Of a stretch of 64,000 bases of DNA, positions 62,723-64,000 are shown in pieces. Position 1 is the stretch's first letter, and the number at the start of each line of letters is the position of its first letter. The notes under the pieces are model-generated. The model searched no databases and was not told where the DNA came from. It was given only the letters and a program-made list of their open reading frames with translations. Origin of the DNA: Pohlia nutans (taxonomy: Eukaryota; Streptophyta; Bryopsida; Bryales; Mniaceae). The stretch covers positions 33,571,811 through 33,635,810 of the forward strand of contig CM040085.1 in NCBI GenBank assembly GCA_022496805.1, in the 5' to 3' direction. The position numbers were made by a program, and so were the translations under genes.

Positions 62723-63508
62723 CCTTTTACAGCCCACGCAATCACATTGTGGTGGTAGAGGCGTGTTTTGCAACCTATCGTGAGATCTATTCCAAACCAA
62801 ACATCAATGTTTGAAGTTTAGATGTGAGGATCCATCTCACGCACATACTTAAAAAATAAAATTTTGATTTGGAATTGTGAAGCTATCAAAACACTTATCT
62901 ACAAAACACCAAAATACTGCAAATACCTCAAAATACAACAAATACTTACAAATACAATACAAGTACTATGCGGTATTTCTTGTGCTTGGAAGTTTGTTAT
63001 CTTCTTTTATCTTTTGGATTGTATTCTCTTGTTAATGTTCCATTAGTGTATGTATTCCGATCTTGATCAATGTACCAACTCCTTTCATAATTTAATGTAT
63101 AAATTTTGGATAAGTCATTATCACTTATAAAATTCACAATAATTATGTGTGAGTCCGTTCTTGACATAAAAGATCGCAATGGAGAAGTGTTGATATAGAT
63201 CATTGCTGAACAACTTAACTTTTATTTTTGAAAATTTAAACTAGATTTTATTTAACTTTGAAGTCACACACCCTCTAAAATCTTGTTTTTGTGTGTGCAT
63301 TATATGGTCCAAAGATACACTATGGTCTTCAATCCAACAGTTCGATCTTACCAAGGTTTAACTGGCATTTGTTTGATTAAGCTATGCTTATATTTATATG
63401 GTTGAATACTATTAATAGTATCCTAAATTTCAACAGAGAGAGTTTTAAAAAAGGAATCACCAAAAAATTGTGGTTTCTCCAAAACAGGGTTGGGTGGTAA
63501 AGGGTTAA
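62719..63508. mobile_element. TTAA-flanked MITE (790 bp)
   Basis: Ends TTAACCTTTTACAGCCC and GGGTGGTAAAGGGTTAA. Inverse relative of 3966-4515. Shares one TTAA with each neighbour. Confidence 0.8.
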
Positions 63509-64000
63509 CTCCTAACCGCCAACCATGCACATTTTGCGTGATGTACAGAATCAAACTTCGTTTTCTCATCCGTCATGCACTTTTTGCCGTGTGAATTTTT
63601 TACTAAATTTTTTATGGGAAGTTAGCGTCGTGCATGTGTGATCTGATTAGAAAGGGGATGATTTGTGAAACTTTTATGCCTCATTTCATGTTGTGGTGAT
63701 TCACCAAAAGTTTCGAAGATTTTAGTCTAAATGTGCTCTTGAAAAAGTCAATTCATTAAACTAAGCAACCAAAAAATCTCCAAAAATCACTACACTTAGA
63801 GTATTACATTTCAACCCATTACAACAAATTTCATCCACAAATTGTCAATATCTTATTCGTAATCAAATTACAAAAGAAATTTGAATTTTGAGTTTCAAAT
63901 TTTATAGAAAAATAATGGTGATAGCAATCGCAGATATGACCGTATGGATAGAATCTAAAATTTATAATGTAAATCCTTTATTCATACATCAAATTCAAAA
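63505..64000. mobile_element. TTAA-flanked piggyBac-like MITE, cut by window end
   Basis: Starts TTAACTCCTAACCGCC and follows 62146-62722 closely in the same orientation; about 80 bases of its right end lie beyond the window. Confidence 0.8.

Noticed and set aside
1..64000. CRISPR arrays, operons, prophage or bacterial features
   Set aside because: Introns, plant gene families and eukaryotic MITEs throughout; no regularly spaced repeats of CRISPR type.

Overview
This 64 kb window is nuclear DNA of a land plant. The evidence is plant gene families (a B3-domain protein, an SF1 splicing factor carrying an RRM, a TPT-type translocator of the plant kind), GT-AG introns of roughly 100-1500 bases, telomere-like CCCTAAA words in leaders and introns, and AT-rich spacers full of short DNA transposons. 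I cannot fix the species. The compact genes among MITE-rich spacers would fit a bryophyte or lycophyte, but that is a guess.

Four genes can be modelled. (1) A two-exon B3-domain protein, + strand, 17981-18837. (2) SF1/BBP, the branch-point-binding splicing factor, one uninterrupted reading frame on the - strand, 24381-27203. (3) A nine-exon sugar-phosphate/nucleotide-sugar-type translocator (TPT/EamA), - strand, 37687-42394. (4) A 16-exon homologue of ELG1/ATAD5, the PCNA-unloading AAA+ protein, + strand, 48792-56594. A set of protein-like stretches at 44519-45968 (- strand) is not recognised. The genes do unrelated housekeeping or regulatory jobs and show no sign of acting as one unit.

The rest is mostly non-autonomous transposons. 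The striking part is a large population of 230-790 base elements that start TTAACCC(C/T)TAAA or a variant and end in its inverse, always flanked by TTAA. Exact TTAA duplication with a CCC-type terminus is the signature of the piggyBac superfamily. I count about 17 copies with both ends resolved plus several single ends, in at least five length-conserved families: about 577-589, 546-548, about 545, about 790 and 233-242 bases. One copy sits inside another at a TTAA with a clean duplication (35252-36341), neighbours share a single TTAA (62146-64000), one copy is a chimera of two families (2280-2946), and one sits in an intron of the translocator. From 58745 to the window end the DNA is almost wholly built of them. 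No transposase gene is present.

Other DNA elements with readable duplications: PIF/Harbinger-Tourist-like (TTA duplication) at 273, 10222 and 38998; a 2.5 kb long-inverted-repeat element at 14400-16901 (TTA); CACTA-like MITEs (3 base) at 8610, 9987, 11994 and 36607; hAT-like MITEs (8 base) at 30087, 37418 and 39510; Stowaway-like MITEs (TA) at 34517 and 37230. Two near-perfect hairpins (22132-22206 and 39251-39318) may give small RNAs. All coordinates were read by eye and may be off by a base.
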